Below, in pieces: positions 1 to 9,680 of a stretch of DNA of 64,000 nucleotides. The stretch comes from Magnetospirillum sp. ME-1 (GTDB lineage: Bacteria > Pseudomonadota > Alphaproteobacteria > Rhodospirillales > Magnetospirillaceae). Location of the stretch: the NCBI RefSeq assembly GCF_002105535.1, contig NZ_CP015848.1, positions 3,638,926 through 3,702,925 of the forward strand, in the 5' to 3' direction. The position numbers and the translations under genes were made by a program. Under the pieces are notes generated by a model. That model made no database searches. It was not told where the DNA came from and saw only the letters and a program-made list of their open reading frames with translations. How positions within the stretch are numbered: position 1 is the first letter of the stretch; each line of letters begins with the position of its first letter.

Positions 1-2832
1 GGCGTCCAGACCCCGGAGCAGACCCTGGCGCTGAAAAGCGGCTCGTGCCGCGATTCCGCCTGGCTGCTGGTGCAGATCCTGCGGCGTTTAGGGCTCGCCG
101 CCCGTTTCGTCTCGGGCTATCTGATCCAGCTGGTTCCCGACGTCAAGCCGCTGGACGGCCCGGCGGGCGCGGCCGAGGACTTCACCGACCTGCACGCCTG
201 GACCGAGGTCTACCTGCCGGGCGCCGGCTGGATCGGCCTGGACCCCACCTCGGGCCTCTTGACCGGCGAGGGCCACATTCCGCTGGCCGCCTCGCCCGAT
301 CCCACCAGCGCGGCGCCCATCACCGGCGCGGTGGAGATGTGCGAGGTTTCGTTCGAGCACCACATGGGCGTCACCCGCGTGCTGGAGACACCCCGCGTCA
401 CCAAGCCCTACACCGAGGAGGAGTGGCAGGCGGTCCTCGCCCTGGGCGATGCGGTGGACGAGCGGCTGGCGGCCGGCGACGTGCGCCTGACCCAGGGCGG
501 CGAGCCCACCTTCGTCTCGGCCTTCGACATGGAGGGCGAGGAGTGGAGCACGTCGGCGGTGGGCCCCACCAAGCGCGCCCATGCCGACGTGCTGATCCGC
601 AAGCTGCGCGACCGCTTCGCGCCGGGCGCCCTGATCACCTACGGCCAGGGCAAGTGGTATCCGGGCGAAAGCCTGCCGCGCTGGGCCTTCTCGCTGATCT
701 GGCGCGACGACGGCGAGGCGGTGTGGCGCAATCCGAAGCTGATCGCCCTGGAATCCGAGGACAACGCCCCCACCCATGAGCAGGCCCGCGACTTTGCCCA
801 GGCGCTGTGCCGCCATCTCAACGTCGATCCCGATTACGCCCTGCCGGCCTGGGAGGACCCCGCCTATTACCTGCTGCGGGAAAACGCCCTGCCCATCAAC
901 GTGGACCCCATCGATTCCAAGCTGGAGAACCCCGAGGAGCGCGCCCGGCTGGCCGGGGTGTTCAAGCGGGGCCTGGGCACGCCCACCGGCTATGTCCTGC
1001 CGCTGCAGCCCTGGCAGGCCAGGGATACCTTCCGCTGGATCACCGGGCCGTGGCCGACGCGGGACGGCAAGCTGCTGACCATCCCCGGCGACTCTCCCCT
1101 GGGATTCCGCCTGCCGCTGGAATCCCTGCCGTGGATTCCCGCCGATGCCTACCCCTATCACTCCGAGCGCGACCCCTTCGAGCCGCGCGGCCCCCTGGCC
1201 CCGGCCCGGCGCCAGCGGGCTCAGACCGAGCAGGTTCCGGGATCGGGCGCGGCCAAGGCCACGGTGCTGCAGCAGGTGCCGGTGGATCTGCGGCCCGTGG
1301 AGACCGCCAGGGGCCTGGTGTCCGAGAACGTGCGCACCGCCCTTTGCGTCCAGCCCCGGGACGGCCGCCTCAACGTCTTCCTGCCGCCGGTGGAAACCGC
1401 CGAGCAGTACCTCGACCTGATCGAGGCGGTGGAGATGGCCGCCGCCGAGTTCGGCACGCCGGTGCATGTGGAAGGCTATCCGCCGCCCAACGACCATCGC
1501 CTGAAGATCATCAAGGTCACCCCCGATCCCGGCGTCATCGAGGTCAACGTCCATCCGGTGGAACACTGGCGCGAACTGGTGGCCAGCACCGAGAGCCTGT
1601 ACGAGGAGGCCCACCAGGCCCGCCTGGGCACCGAGAAGTTCATGGTCGACGGCCGCCATGTGGGGACGGGGGGCGGCAACCACATGGTGCTGGGCGGCGC
1701 GACGCCGGCCGACAGCCCGTTCCTGCGCCGCCCCGACCTGCTGGGCAGCCTGATCCGCTTCTGGCAGAACCACCCCAGCCTGTCGTATCTGTTCTCCGGC
1801 CTGTTCATCGGCCCCACCAGCCAGCATCCCCGCGTGGACGAGGCCCGCGACGACACCCTGTACGAGCTGGAGATCGCGCTGGGCCAGTTGCCCGGGCGCG
1901 GCACCAGCGTGGCCCCCTGGGTGGTGGACCGGGTGCTGAGAAACGTGCTGATCGACGCTTCCGGCAACACCCATCGCACCGAGATCTGTATCGACAAGCT
2001 GTATTCCCCCGACGGCCCCACCGGGCGGCTGGGGCTGGTGGAATTCCGCGCCTTCGAGATGCCCCCCCATGCCCGCATGAGTCTGGTGAGCCAATTGCTG
2101 CTGCGCGCCCTGGTCGCCCGGTTCTGGGACGAGCCCTATACCGGGAAGCTGGTGCGGTTCGGTTCGGCGTTGCGCGACCGCTACATGCTGCCCCACTGGA
2201 TCGAGCAGGATCTGGACGAGGTGCTGGAATGGTTGGCGGCGGGCGGTATCCGTTTCGACAAGGCGTGGTTCGCCCCCCATCTGGAATTCCGCTTCCCCAT
2301 GGTCGGCGCCATCGCCCATCGCGGCGTGAGGCTTGAGTTGCGCACCGCGCTGGAGCCCTGGCACGTCATGGGCGAGGAGCCGGGGGCGGGCGGCACCGTG
2401 CGCTACGTGGATTCCTCGGTGGAACGCCTTCAGCTCAAGGTCAGCGGTCTGGTGGGCGACCGCTACGTCCTGTCCTGCCAGGGCCGGCAGGTGCCGCTCT
2501 GCTCCACCGGCACCTCGGGGGAATGGGTGGCGGGCGTGCGCTATCGCGCCTGGTGGCCGTCCTCCTGCCTGCATCCCACCATCGGGGTGCATACGCCCCT
2601 GGTGTTCGATCTGGTCGATACCTGGACGGGCGAGGCGGTGGCGGGCTGCACCTACCACGTGGCCCATCCGGGCGGACGCAACTACGACACCTTCCCGGTC
2701 AATTCCTACGAGGCCGAGGCGCGGCGCCGCGCCCGCTTCTTCGCCTTCGGCCATTCCCACGGGCCGCTCAGGGTGGACGCTGGCGCGGTGCATCCCGACT
2801 ACCCAAATACACTGGACCTGAGGCTACAATAG
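1..2832 (+). CDS. Transglutaminase / DUF2126 amidoligase fusion (5' partial)
   Basis: The frame is open from base 1, so the start lies upstream of the window. The visible N-terminal part is the end of a transglutaminase-like cysteine-protease fold: catalytic Cys at nt 46-48 (GSCRDSAWLL), then His in DLHAWTEVYLPGAGW and Asp in GLDPTSG. The remaining ~780 residues match the DUF2126 family, which Pfam describes as a putative amidoligase of glutamine-synthetase-like fold. The motif HVEGYPPPND and a late VEFRAFEMPPHARM block are typical. The two downstream genes encode a circularly permuted ATP-grasp/alpha-E protein and another transglutaminase. Published comparative genomics groups these families as a predicted peptide-synthesis or protein-modification system. 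Substrate and product are unknown. Family assignment is firm; the biochemical role is inference. Confidence 0.9.
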   Translation, partial: GVQTPEQTLALKSGSCRDSAWLLVQILRRLGLAARFVSGYLIQLVPDVKPLDGPAGAAEDFTDLHAWTEVYLPGAGWIGLDPTSGLLTGEGHIPLAASPDPTSAAPITGAVEMCEVSFEHHMGVTRVLETPRVTKPYTEEEWQAVLALGDAVDERLAAGDVRLTQGGEPTFVSAFDMEGEEWSTSAVGPTKRAHADVLIRKLRDRFAPGALITYGQGKWYPGESLPRWAFSLIWRDDGEAVWRNPKLIALESEDNAPTHEQARDFAQALCRHLNVDPDYALPAWEDPAYYLLRENALPINVDPIDSKLENPEERARLAGVFKRGLGTPTGYVLPLQPWQARDTFRWITGPWPTRDGKLLTIPGDSPLGFRLPLESLPWIPADAYPYHSERDPFEPRGPLAPARRQRAQTEQVPGSGAAKATVLQQVPVDLRPVETARGLVSENVRTALCVQPRDGRLNVFLPPVETAEQYLDLIEAVEMAAAEFGTPVHVEGYPPPNDHRLKIIKVTPDPGVIEVNVHPVEHWRELVASTESLYEEAHQARLGTEKFMVDGRHVGTGGGNHMVLGGATPADSPFLRRPDLLGSLIRFWQNHPSLSYLFSGLFIGPTSQHPRVDEARDDTLYELEIALGQLPGRGTSVAPWVVDRVLRNVLIDASGNTHRTEICIDKLYSPDGPTGRLGLVEFRAFEMPPHARMSLVSQLLLRALVARFWDEPYTGKLVRFGSALRDRYMLPHWIEQDLDEVLEWLAAGGIRFDKAWFAPHLEFRFPMVGAIAHRGVRLELRTALEPWHVMGEEPGAGGTVRYVDSSVERLQLKVSGLVGDRYVLSCQGRQVPLCSTGTSGEWVAGVRYRAWWPSSCLHPTIGVHTPLVFDLVDTWTGEAVAGCTYHVAHPGGRNYDTFPVNSYEAEARRRARFFAFGHSHGPLRVDAGAVHPDYPNTLDLRLQ

Positions 2833-2863
2833 ACGTTACCAACGCTCGACGACTGCTGTGACG

Positions 2864-2969
2864 TGTCATCCCGACGACCAACGGGAGGAGGGATCTCCGC
2901 CTGGAACAGGGGTGCCTGACTGGAAATATCGTTCCAGAAGGAGATCCCTCGCATTCGCTCGGGATGACA
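2864..2969. repeat. Family-1 palindromic repeat, copy 1
   Basis: The ends are an 11-bp perfect inverted repeat, TGTCATCCCGA at 2864 and TCGGGATGACA ending at 2969. An inner complementary pair (GGGATCTCC and GGAGATCCC) makes one long hairpin. The left arm carries the GACGACC-type inner sequence and the right arm the GAGCG-type, as in copies 2 to 4. It lies between the DUF2126 gene and the ATP-grasp gene. Its last bases GGGATGACA contain the only in-frame ATG available to the downstream gene. The other copies are at 12032, 26240, 56160 and 60480. Confidence 0.93.
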
Positions 2970-5576
2970 TCGATAATCGGGTCACGCCATAACCGGTGTG
3001 AAGCCGTCGGGACTTGGGGGGAGGGGAAAATTCCGCGTCGTCTGCGTTCCCGCGTCGAGGGTCCGCCCTGGGCCTTCAATACCGCCTACCATCCGCTGCC
3101 GGGCGCCTTCGACGAGGTGATGGCGCCGGGCGGCGCCATCCGTCCCCATTGGAAGGGCTTCATCGAGGGCATCGACCGCCTGGGCCTGGACGAGCTGGCG
3201 CGGCGCTGGGACGTGGGCCAGCGGCTGATCCGCGACAACGGCGTCACCTATAACGTCTATGGCGATCCGGCCGGGCTGGACCGGCCGTGGCGCCTTGACC
3301 CCCTGCCGCTGATCCTGTCGGCCGAGGAATGGTCGGGTCTGGCCAAGGGCATCGAGCAGCGGGCCGATCTGCTGGATTCGGTGCTGGCCGATCTCTACGG
3401 CGATCGCTCCCTGGTGGGACGCGGCGTCATTCCGCCCTCGGCGCTGCACGCCAATCCCGCCTTTCTGCGGCCCTGTCACGGCTGGATTCCGGCCGGTGGC
3501 CACTGGCTGCACCATTACGCCGCCGATCTGGTGCGCGGTCCCGACGGCGAGTGGCGGGTGCTGTCCGACCGCACCGAAAGCCCGTCGGGCGCCGGCTACG
3601 CCCTGGAGAACCGCACCATCGTCAGCCGCGTGCTGTCGGAATTCCACCGGGCGCTCCAGGTGGAACGGCTGTGGCCGTTCTTCGAAGGCCTGCGCCGGTC
3701 GCTGCAGAACCTGTCGGTGCGCCACCGCGACGACCCGCGCATGGTGCTGCTGACGCCCGGTCCCTACAACGCCACCTATTTCGAGCACGCCTTCCTGGCC
3801 CGCCAACTGGGCATCACCCTGGTGCAGGGCGAGGATCTGACGGTGCGCGACAACACCGTCTACCTGAAGGCGCTGACCGGGCTGCAGCAGGTGGACGTCA
3901 TCTTGCGGCGCACCGGGGGCACGTGGTGCGACCCGCTGGAGCTCAGAGGCGATTCCCAGTTGGGCGTCGCCGGGCTGCTGCAATCGGCCCGGCGCGGCAA
4001 TGTGGCGCTGCTGAACGCCATCGGCACCGGCCTCCTGGACGGGGCCTCGCTGCTGGGCTTCATGCCGGCCCTGGCGCGGTCCTTGCGGGACGAGCATCTG
4101 ATCCTGCCGTCGGTGCCCAGCTGGTGGTGCGGCGAGCCCGCCGCCCTGGATTACGTGCTGAAGAACCTGGAGCGCCTGGTGATCCGCCCGGCCTTCGGGC
4201 GGCGCGACCAGCCGGTGATCGGCGCCGCCCTGTCGGGCGCCCAGGCCGCCGAGCTGCGCGCCGCCATCGCCGCCCGGCCCTGGGATTGGGTGGGCCAGGA
4301 GGTCAAGACCACCTCGACCCTGCCGGTGTGGTCCGATGGTGGGCTTTACCCCCGCCATTGCGTGCTGCGCGTCTTCGCGGTGCGCACCGAGAAGGGCTGG
4401 CAGGCCATGCCGGGCGGTCTGGCCCGGCTGTCGTCGGAGCGCGACCTGCTGGCGTCGCGCTTGCAGACCGGCGGCGGCGGCAGCAAGGACGTGTGGATCG
4501 CCGCACCGCCCCAGCGTCTTTCGGTCTCCGCCGTCCGCCCCCAGGCCCCGGCGGTGCGCCTGACCCGCGAGAACCGTGACCTGCCGTCGCGGGTCGCCGA
4601 CAACATGTTCTGGCTGGGCCGCTATCTCGAGCGCTGCGAGGCCACCACCCGGCTGCTGCGCGCCGCCCTGGTCCGCATCGAGGACAGCCTGGCCGAAGGC
4701 GATTCCGCCCAGGCTCTGGCCATGATCCGCACCATGGCCGCCCTGGGGCTGCCGGTGCCGGAAGAGGACGGGACCGAGCCGGTGGAGGCGCTGGCCGACC
4801 GGCTGGTCGCCCATCATCTGGCCAGCGATGGATTGGGACTGGCCGGCTGCGTCGAGCGGTTGCTGCGCATCGTCGTCCATCTGCGCGACCGGCTGTCCAA
4901 CGACACCTGGCGCGCCGTGCATCTGCTTAAGGACGAGATCGGCCTGCTGGCGGCGGAGACCGGCGGCGGCGACGTGCTGGGCCGGCTCAACGCCATGGTG
5001 CTGACCATGCAGGCGGTGAGCGGCCTGGCCATGGAAAGCATGACCCGCGGGCCGCAATGGCTGTTCCTGGATTCGGGCCGCCGCGTCGAGCGCGCCGTCG
5101 CCATGGTCGAAATGGTCAGCGGCGCCCTGTCCGACGTGGAGGGCGAGGCAATGGTGCCCCTGGACCTGCTGCTGGAGACCTGGGACAGCGTGATGACCTA
5201 CCGCTCGCGCTATCTGTCCACGCCGCGTCTGGCCGGGGTTCTCGACCTGCTGCTGTGCGACGAGGCCAATCCGCGCTCGCTGGGCTTCCAGCTCGCCACC
5301 CTGGAAGGCCACATGAACCGGCTGGCCGCCATGGGCGAGCATTCCGGCTTCTACAAGCCCGAGCAGAAGCTGATGACCGTGCTGTGCGGCACCATCCGCA
5401 CCACCGACATCATGGTGGTGTCGCGCTATGACCGCGACGGCGGCTATCACGACGCGCTGCGGCTTTTGGACATGCTGCGCTCGCGGCTGTGGGAATTGTC
5501 CGAGCAGGTGTCGCGCACCTATTTCATCCATGCCCAGTGGCGGCTGCCCACCGCGCCCATGGAGGAACTGGCGTGA
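2964..5576 (+). CDS. Circularly permuted ATP-grasp / alpha-E domain protein
   Basis: This 870-residue protein fuses two domains usually found as neighbours. The circularly permuted ATP-grasp (DUF404/DUF407) covers about residues 40-500 and begins with YHPLPGAFDEV, RPHW and NGVTYNVYGDP. The alpha-E helical domain (DUF403) covers about 535-865, starting at SRVADNMFWLGRYLERCE. ATP-grasp proteins of this type are predicted to form amide or peptide bonds; alpha-E is a predicted partner. The conserved YHPLPG block begins near residue 43, so translation must start upstream of it. The only in-frame ATG is at 2964, inside a palindromic repeat, and the first ~35 residues look unlike the family. The stop overlaps the next start by 4 bp, indicating translational coupling. 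Confidence 0.88.
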   Translation: MTSIIGSRHNRCEAVGTWGEGKIPRRLRSRVEGPPWAFNTAYHPLPGAFDEVMAPGGAIRPHWKGFIEGIDRLGLDELARRWDVGQRLIRDNGVTYNVYGDPAGLDRPWRLDPLPLILSAEEWSGLAKGIEQRADLLDSVLADLYGDRSLVGRGVIPPSALHANPAFLRPCHGWIPAGGHWLHHYAADLVRGPDGEWRVLSDRTESPSGAGYALENRTIVSRVLSEFHRALQVERLWPFFEGLRRSLQNLSVRHRDDPRMVLLTPGPYNATYFEHAFLARQLGITLVQGEDLTVRDNTVYLKALTGLQQVDVILRRTGGTWCDPLELRGDSQLGVAGLLQSARRGNVALLNAIGTGLLDGASLLGFMPALARSLRDEHLILPSVPSWWCGEPAALDYVLKNLERLVIRPAFGRRDQPVIGAALSGAQAAELRAAIAARPWDWVGQEVKTTSTLPVWSDGGLYPRHCVLRVFAVRTEKGWQAMPGGLARLSSERDLLASRLQTGGGGSKDVWIAAPPQRLSVSAVRPQAPAVRLTRENRDLPSRVADNMFWLGRYLERCEATTRLLRAALVRIEDSLAEGDSAQALAMIRTMAALGLPVPEEDGTEPVEALADRLVAHHLASDGLGLAGCVERLLRIVVHLRDRLSNDTWRAVHLLKDEIGLLAAETGGGDVLGRLNAMVLTMQAVSGLAMESMTRGPQWLFLDSGRRVERAVAMVEMVSGALSDVEGEAMVPLDLLLETWDSVMTYRSRYLSTPRLAGVLDLLLCDEANPRSLGFQLATLEGHMNRLAAMGEHSGFYKPEQKLMTVLCGTIRTTDIMVVSRYDRDGGYHDALRLLDMLRSRLWELSEQVSRTYFIHAQWRLPTAPMEELA

Positions 5577-6448
5577 AGTTCAAGGTCCGCCACACCACCA
5601 CCTACAAGTACACCGAGCCGGTGCAGTTGTCCCACCACGCCGCCCATCTGCGGCCGCGCGCCGTGGACGGCCAGACCGTCGATCAGGTCAAGATCGCCAT
5701 CCGCCCGACGCCGGAGGTTCTGCACGAAGGCGGCCGGGATTACTTCGGCAATCCCATCACCTTCTTCACCATCCAGAGCCCCCATTCCACCCTGGTGATC
5801 GACGCCTCGTTCGTGGTGGAGACCGCCGGCCAGCCGCAATTGCCCCAGATCGCCGTTCCCGCCTGGGATTCGGTGCGGCTCAACACCTGGTCGGGGGCGC
5901 GCGGCATCGACGAGGGGGTGATGGATTTCGTCTTCGCCTCGCCCCAGGTGCCGCCCCTGCCCGAAGCCGAGCGCTTCGCCCTGCCCAGCTTCGCCCCCGG
6001 CCGGCCGCTGACCGAGGCGGTGATGGATTTGAACCGGCGCATCCACGCCGAGTTCACCTTCGATCCCCTTGCCACCACCGTGGGCACGCCGCTGGCCGCC
6101 GTGTTTCAGCACCGGCGCGGCGTCTGCCAGGATTTCGCCCATGTGGGCATCGCCTGCCTTCGCGCTATGGGCCTCGCCGCCCGCTATGTCAGCGGCTACA
6201 TCCGCACCAAGCCGCCGCCGGGCAAGGAAAAGCTGGTGGGCGCCGACGCCTCCCACGCCTGGCTGTCGGTCTACCAGCCCGGCTGGGGCTGGCTGGACCT
6301 GGACCCTACCAACGACATGGCGGCCGGACAGGACCATATCGTGGTAGCCTGGGGGCGCGATTACGACGACGTCACCCCGGTGCGCGGCGTGGTGCTGGGC
6401 GGCGGCGAGCATCAGGTGCTGGTGGCCGTGGATGTGCTGGAGTTCTGA
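5573..6448 (+). CDS. Transglutaminase-like cysteine peptidase/ligase
   Basis: A 291-residue protein starting at GTG 5573, overlapping the upstream stop by 4 bp (GTGA). The N-terminal ~150 residues form the beta-rich 'bacterial transglutaminase-like N-terminal' domain (KFKVRHTTTYKYTEPV). The catalytic core follows, with Cys in RRGVCQDFAHV, His in ASHAWLSVYQPGWGW and Asp in LDPTND. All three catalytic positions are present. No signal peptide is seen, so it is probably cytoplasmic. It closes the cluster with the amidoligase and ATP-grasp genes. It could hydrolyse, transfer or cyclise peptides made by the neighbours; the sequence does not say which. A longer reading from GTG 5489 would lie inside the preceding gene and is not supported by homology. 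Confidence 0.9.
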   Translation: MKFKVRHTTTYKYTEPVQLSHHAAHLRPRAVDGQTVDQVKIAIRPTPEVLHEGGRDYFGNPITFFTIQSPHSTLVIDASFVVETAGQPQLPQIAVPAWDSVRLNTWSGARGIDEGVMDFVFASPQVPPLPEAERFALPSFAPGRPLTEAVMDLNRRIHAEFTFDPLATTVGTPLAAVFQHRRGVCQDFAHVGIACLRAMGLAARYVSGYIRTKPPPGKEKLVGADASHAWLSVYQPGWGWLDLDPTNDMAAGQDHIVVAWGRDYDDVTPVRGVVLGGGEHQVLVAVDVLEF

Positions 6449-6458
6449 TCGGCCCTCT

Positions 6459-6590
6459 GATACCGGGCAATCTTTGGATCGACTCATTGGCCGGTATCCA
6501 GCCGCCATTGCGGCGGCGGCCAAGCGGGCTTAAGGCCCGCGCCCGGCGAGGGGCAATACAACCGGTCAATTCATTGGCCGGTTGGTATGA
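6459..6590. repeat. Family-2 composite hairpin repeat, copy A
   Basis: A 132-bp element bounded by GATACC and GGTATGA. Hairpin 1 pairs GATACCGGGCAAT (6459) with ATTGGCCGGTATC (ending 6498), with one mismatch. A GC-rich core holds two small hairpins (GCCGC/GCGGC and GCGGGC/GCCCGC) and the string CCCGGCGAGGG. Hairpin 3 pairs 12 bases at 6559-6570 with 6573-6584, with one G-U pair. A second copy lies inverted at 51185-51299 with the same layout, the same core strings CATTGCGG and CCGGCGAGGG, and the same termini. It fills the gap between the transglutaminase stop and the ABC importer start. Confidence 0.8.
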
Positions 6591-6602
6591 CGAGGAGTTT
6601 TC

Positions 6603-8255
6603 ATGATCGCCAGGGTTCTCATGGCCGCTTTGCTGCTGCTCGCCGCCCTTCCGGCGCGGGCCGGGGACCTGGACGGCACGCTGAAGAAGGTCGGCGAGAC
6701 CGGAACCCTGACGCTGGGCATCCGCGAATCCTCCTATCCGCTGTCCTATCTGGACGATAAGCAGACGCCCGTGGGCTACCACATCGACATCTGCCACCGG
6801 CTGGCCGAGGCGGTGAAGGCCCGGCTGTCGCTTCCCGCCCTTCGGGTGGAAACCCTGCCGGTGACCTCGCAGAACCGCATCCCCCTGGTGCAGAACGGCA
6901 CGGTGGACCTGGAATGCGGCTCGACCACCAACAACGAGGCGCGCTCGCGCCAGGTGGCCTTCGCGCCCACCACCTTCGTCACCAAGGTGCGCATGGCGGT
7001 GAAGAAGTCGTCGGGCATCACCAGCATCGCGCAACTGGCGGGCAAGCCGGTGGCCATCACCACCGGCACCACCAGCGTGCAATTGGTCCGCGCCCACAAG
7101 AAGGGCCAGGGCGTCGCGTTCAAGGAGGTGTACGGCAAGGACCACGCCGATTCCTTCCTGCTGCTGGAAAGCGATCGCGCCGTGGCCTTCATCATGGACG
7201 ACAACCTGCTGGCCGGGCTGATCGCCACCTCCAAGTCGCCCGACAGCTACGCCATCGTCGGCGAGGTGCTCAACGTCGAGCCCATCGCCATCATGCTGCG
7301 GCGCGACGATCCCCCGTTCAAGGCGCTGGTGGACGACACGGTCAAGGCCATGATGGCGTCCGGCGAGGTGGAGCGGCTTTACGCCAAGTGGTTCATGTCG
7401 CCCATTCCGCCGCGCGGCATCAACATGAACTTCCCCATGAGCGGGCAGCTGAAATCCCTGATCCGCTCGCCCGCCGACAGTCCCGCCGAGGCTTTTGCCC
7501 GCAAGGGCGCCGCCCAGGGAAGCTATCGCTGGAACTGGGGCATCTATTTCGAGCCGGTGCCGTCGGGGGACGAGACCTATCTCGCCTGGCTGGCCTGGGC
7601 CCTGGTCTGGACGCTGGCCATCTCGCTGTCCGCCTGGGCGCTGGCCCTGGTGCTGGGGGTGATCGCGGGGGCGGCGCGCACGCTTCCCGACCGCCGCGTC
7701 GCAGGCGCCGCCACCGCCTATGTGGAGCTGTTCCGCAACATCCCGCTGCTGGTGCAGATGTTCCTGTGGTTCTTCGTCATCCCGGAACTGCTGCCCGCCT
7801 CCTGGGCGCTGTGGGTCAAGCAGGAGATGCCGGCCAAGGAATTTGTCATCGCCGTGGTCTGCCTGGGCCTGTTCACCTCGTCCCGGGTGGCCGAGCAGGT
7901 GCGCGCCGGCATCGAAAGCCGCCCCAGGGGCCAGCGGCAGGCCGCCCTGGCTTTGGGCATGACCGAGGCCCAGGTGTTCCGGTACGTAACCTTGCCGGTG
8001 GCGCTCAGGGCGGTGATTCCGCCGCTCACCTCGGAATTCATGAACGTGTTCAAGAACTCGTCGGTGGCCTTTGCCATCGGCATGGCGGAACTGACCTTCG
8101 TGGCGCGCCAGATGCAGGAGGAATCCGAGCAGGGCATCGAGACCCTGGCGGCGGTGACGCTGCTGTATTTCCTCTGCGCCTTCCTGGCCAACCGGGGAAT
8201 GGCCCTGGTGGAGCGGCGCACCCGCGTGCCGGGGCTGTTGGGGGTGGCGCGCTGA
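6603..8255 (+). CDS. Glutamate/aspartate ABC importer: binding protein fused to permease
   Basis: This 550-residue protein joins two usually separate subunits. Residues 1-20 form a signal peptide ending ALPARA. Residues ~25-275 form a family-3 solute-binding domain closest in motif to Glt[29 protein letters not shown] and a [10 protein letters not shown] segment, which argue for glutamate or aspartate. Residues ~315-545 form a BPD_transp_1 permease with an [15 protein letters not shown] coupling motif. The binding domain is thus tethered to the periplasmic face of the membrane. The stop overlaps the next start (TGATG), and the permease and ATPase follow in the same operon. Ligand identity is inferred from similarity. 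Confidence 0.93.
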   Translation: MIARVLMAALLLLAALPARAGDLDGTLKKVGETGTLTLGIRESSYPLSYLDDKQTPVGYHIDICHRLAEAVKARLSLPALRVETLPVTSQNRIPLVQNGTVDLECGSTTNNEARSRQVAFAPTTFVTKVRMAVKKSSGITSIAQLAGKPVAITTGTTSVQLVRAHKKGQGVAFKEVYGKDHADSFLLLESDRAVAFIMDDNLLAGLIATSKSPDSYAIVGEVLNVEPIAIMLRRDDPPFKALVDDTVKAMMASGEVERLYAKWFMSPIPPRGINMNFPMSGQLKSLIRSPADSPAEAFARKGAAQGSYRWNWGIYFEPVPSGDETYLAWLAWALVWTLAISLSAWALALVLGVIAGAARTLPDRRVAGAATAYVELFRNIPLLVQMFLWFFVIPELLPASWALWVKQEMPAKEFVIAVVCLGLFTSSRVAEQVRAGIESRPRGQRQAALALGMTEAQVFRYVTLPVALRAVIPPLTSEFMNVFKNSSVAFAIGMAELTFVARQMQEESEQGIETLAAVTLLYFLCAFLANRGMALVERRTRVPGLLGVAR

Positions 8256-8911
8256 TGTTCGCCGATCTCGACGTCTCGGTCATCGCCGACAGCCTGCCCT
8301 TCATCTGGTCGGGGCTGCTGTTCTCGCTGAAACTCACCTTTGTGGCCATGAGCGGCGGCATCGTTCTCGGCACGCTGCTGGCCCTGGCGCGGCTGTCGGG
8401 GCCGGCGTGGCTGGCGGGCGCGGCCGCCGCCTATGTCAACGTCATGCGCTCCATTCCGCTGGTCCTGGTGATCCTGTGGTTCTTCCTGGCCATTCCGCTG
8501 CTCACCGGCGCGCCCATGGGGGCCGAGACCTCGGCGCTGATCACCTTCACGGTGTTCGAGGCCGCCTTCTATGCCGAGATCATGCGGGCCGGCATCAACG
8601 CCGTGCCCAAGGGCCAGACCTGGGCGGCCCAGGCCCTGGGGCTGAACCGGTTCCAGACCATGGCCTTCGTGGTGCTGCCCCAGGCGTTCCGGGCCATGAT
8701 CCCGCTGCTGCTGACCCAGACCATCGTCCTGTTCCAGGATTCGTCGCTGGTCTACGCCATCGGCGCCAAGGACCTGCTGAAGGCCGCCGAGGTGGCGGGC
8801 AAGAACTACAACCGGCCGGTGGAGATGTATCTCTTCGCCGCCGGCCTCTATTTCGTCCTCTGCTTCTCCCTGTCCCAGGTGGTGAAGCGTCTTGCCGGAG
8901 CGCGGAGATGA
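8255..8911 (+). CDS. Polar amino-acid ABC permease, GltK-like
   Basis: A 218-residue inner-membrane permease of the HisM/GltK family with about five hydrophobic segments. The cytoplasmic coupling loop reads [18 protein letters not shown], preceded by [17 protein letters not shown]. It starts at ATG 8255, sharing one base with the upstream stop; its own stop overlaps the ATPase start by 4 bp (ATGA). It would pair with the permease half of the fused upstream protein to form the translocation channel. Confidence 0.93.
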   Translation: MFADLDVSVIADSLPFIWSGLLFSLKLTFVAMSGGIVLGTLLALARLSGPAWLAGAAAAYVNVMRSIPLVLVILWFFLAIPLLTGAPMGAETSALITFTVFEAAFYAEIMRAGINAVPKGQTWAAQALGLNRFQTMAFVVLPQAFRAMIPLLLTQTIVLFQDSSLVYAIGAKDLLKAAEVAGKNYNRPVEMYLFAAGLYFVLCFSLSQVVKRLAGARR

Positions 8912-9636
8912 TCGAGATCAAGGGCGTTTCCAAATGGTACGGCCACGTCCAGGTGCTGGACGATTGCACGACCAGGGTCGCCAGGGGCGAGGTGGTGGTG
9001 GTGTGCGGCCCGTCAGGGTCGGGCAAGTCGACGCTGATCAAATGCGTCAACGGCCTGGAACCCTTCGACGGCGGCTCCATCACCGTCAGCGGCACGGCGG
9101 TCGAGGCCCCCGACACCGATCTGCCCCGCCTGCGCGCCCGGGTCGGCATGGTGTTCCAGCATTTCGAGCTGTTCCCCCACATGACCGTGATGGAGAATCT
9201 GTGTCTGGCCCCGGTCAAGGTGCTGGGGCGCTCCATGGACGAGGCCCGCGCCAAGGCGCAAGGCTTGCTCGAACGGGTCGGGCTGGCCGCCCACGCCGCC
9301 AAGCACCCGGCCCAGTTGTCCGGCGGCCAGCAGCAGCGCGTCGCCATCGCCCGCGCTTTGGCCATGGACCCCGATTGCATGCTGTTCGACGAACCCACCT
9401 CGGCGCTGGACCCCGAGATGATCGGCGAGGTGCTGGACGTCATGGTGGAACTGGCGCGTGACGGCATGACCATGATGGTGGTCACCCACGAAATGGGCTT
9501 CGCCCGCAATGTGGCCGACCGGGTGGTGTTCATGGACCACGGCCGCATCGTCGAGGACGCCCCCAAGGACTCCTTCTTCGCCGCGCCGGAAGCCGAACGC
9601 GCCCGGCAATTCCTGGCCCGCATCCTGCGGCACTGA
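8908..9636 (+). CDS. Amino-acid ABC transporter ATPase, GltL/GlnQ-like
   Basis: A 242-residue cytoplasmic ATPase. Walker A is GPSGSGKST (about residues 32-40), the Q-loop [10 protein letters not shown], the signature [15 protein letters not shown], Walker [14 protein letters not shown], and the H-loop VTHEMGFA. Length and motifs are typical of polar amino-acid importers. It overlaps the permease by 4 bp and is the last gene of the three-gene operon; a strong hairpin terminator follows. Confidence 0.95.
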   Translation: MIEIKGVSKWYGHVQVLDDCTTRVARGEVVVVCGPSGSGKSTLIKCVNGLEPFDGGSITVSGTAVEAPDTDLPRLRARVGMVFQHFELFPHMTVMENLCLAPVKVLGRSMDEARAKAQGLLERVGLAAHAAKHPAQLSGGQQQRVAIARALAMDPDCMLFDEPTSALDPEMIGEVLDVMVELARDGMTMMVVTHEMGFARNVADRVVFMDHGRIVEDAPKDSFFAAPEAERARQFLARILRH

Positions 9637-9643
9637 AAAAGGT

Positions 9644-9678
9644 AAAGGCCAGTCGGTCCCATGGACTGACTGGCCTTT
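9644..9678. terminator. Bidirectional hairpin terminator
   Basis: A 16-bp stem (9644-9659 with 9663-9678, one G-U pair) closes on a 3-base loop. It is flanked by an A-run on the left and begins and ends in AAA/TTT, so it can act for both the ABC operon and the convergent tRNA gene. Confidence 0.75.
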
Positions 9679-9680
9679 AT

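Noticed and set aside
88-2793. 901-codon open frame on the minus strand
   Set aside because: It is antisense to the DUF2126 gene. Its composition (Gly, His, Gln, Arg) is that of a GC-rich shadow frame, with no domain. The same holds for other long shadows at 2982-5531, 20120-22258, 31530-33872, 33873-36371, 37668-39854 and 60923-63226.
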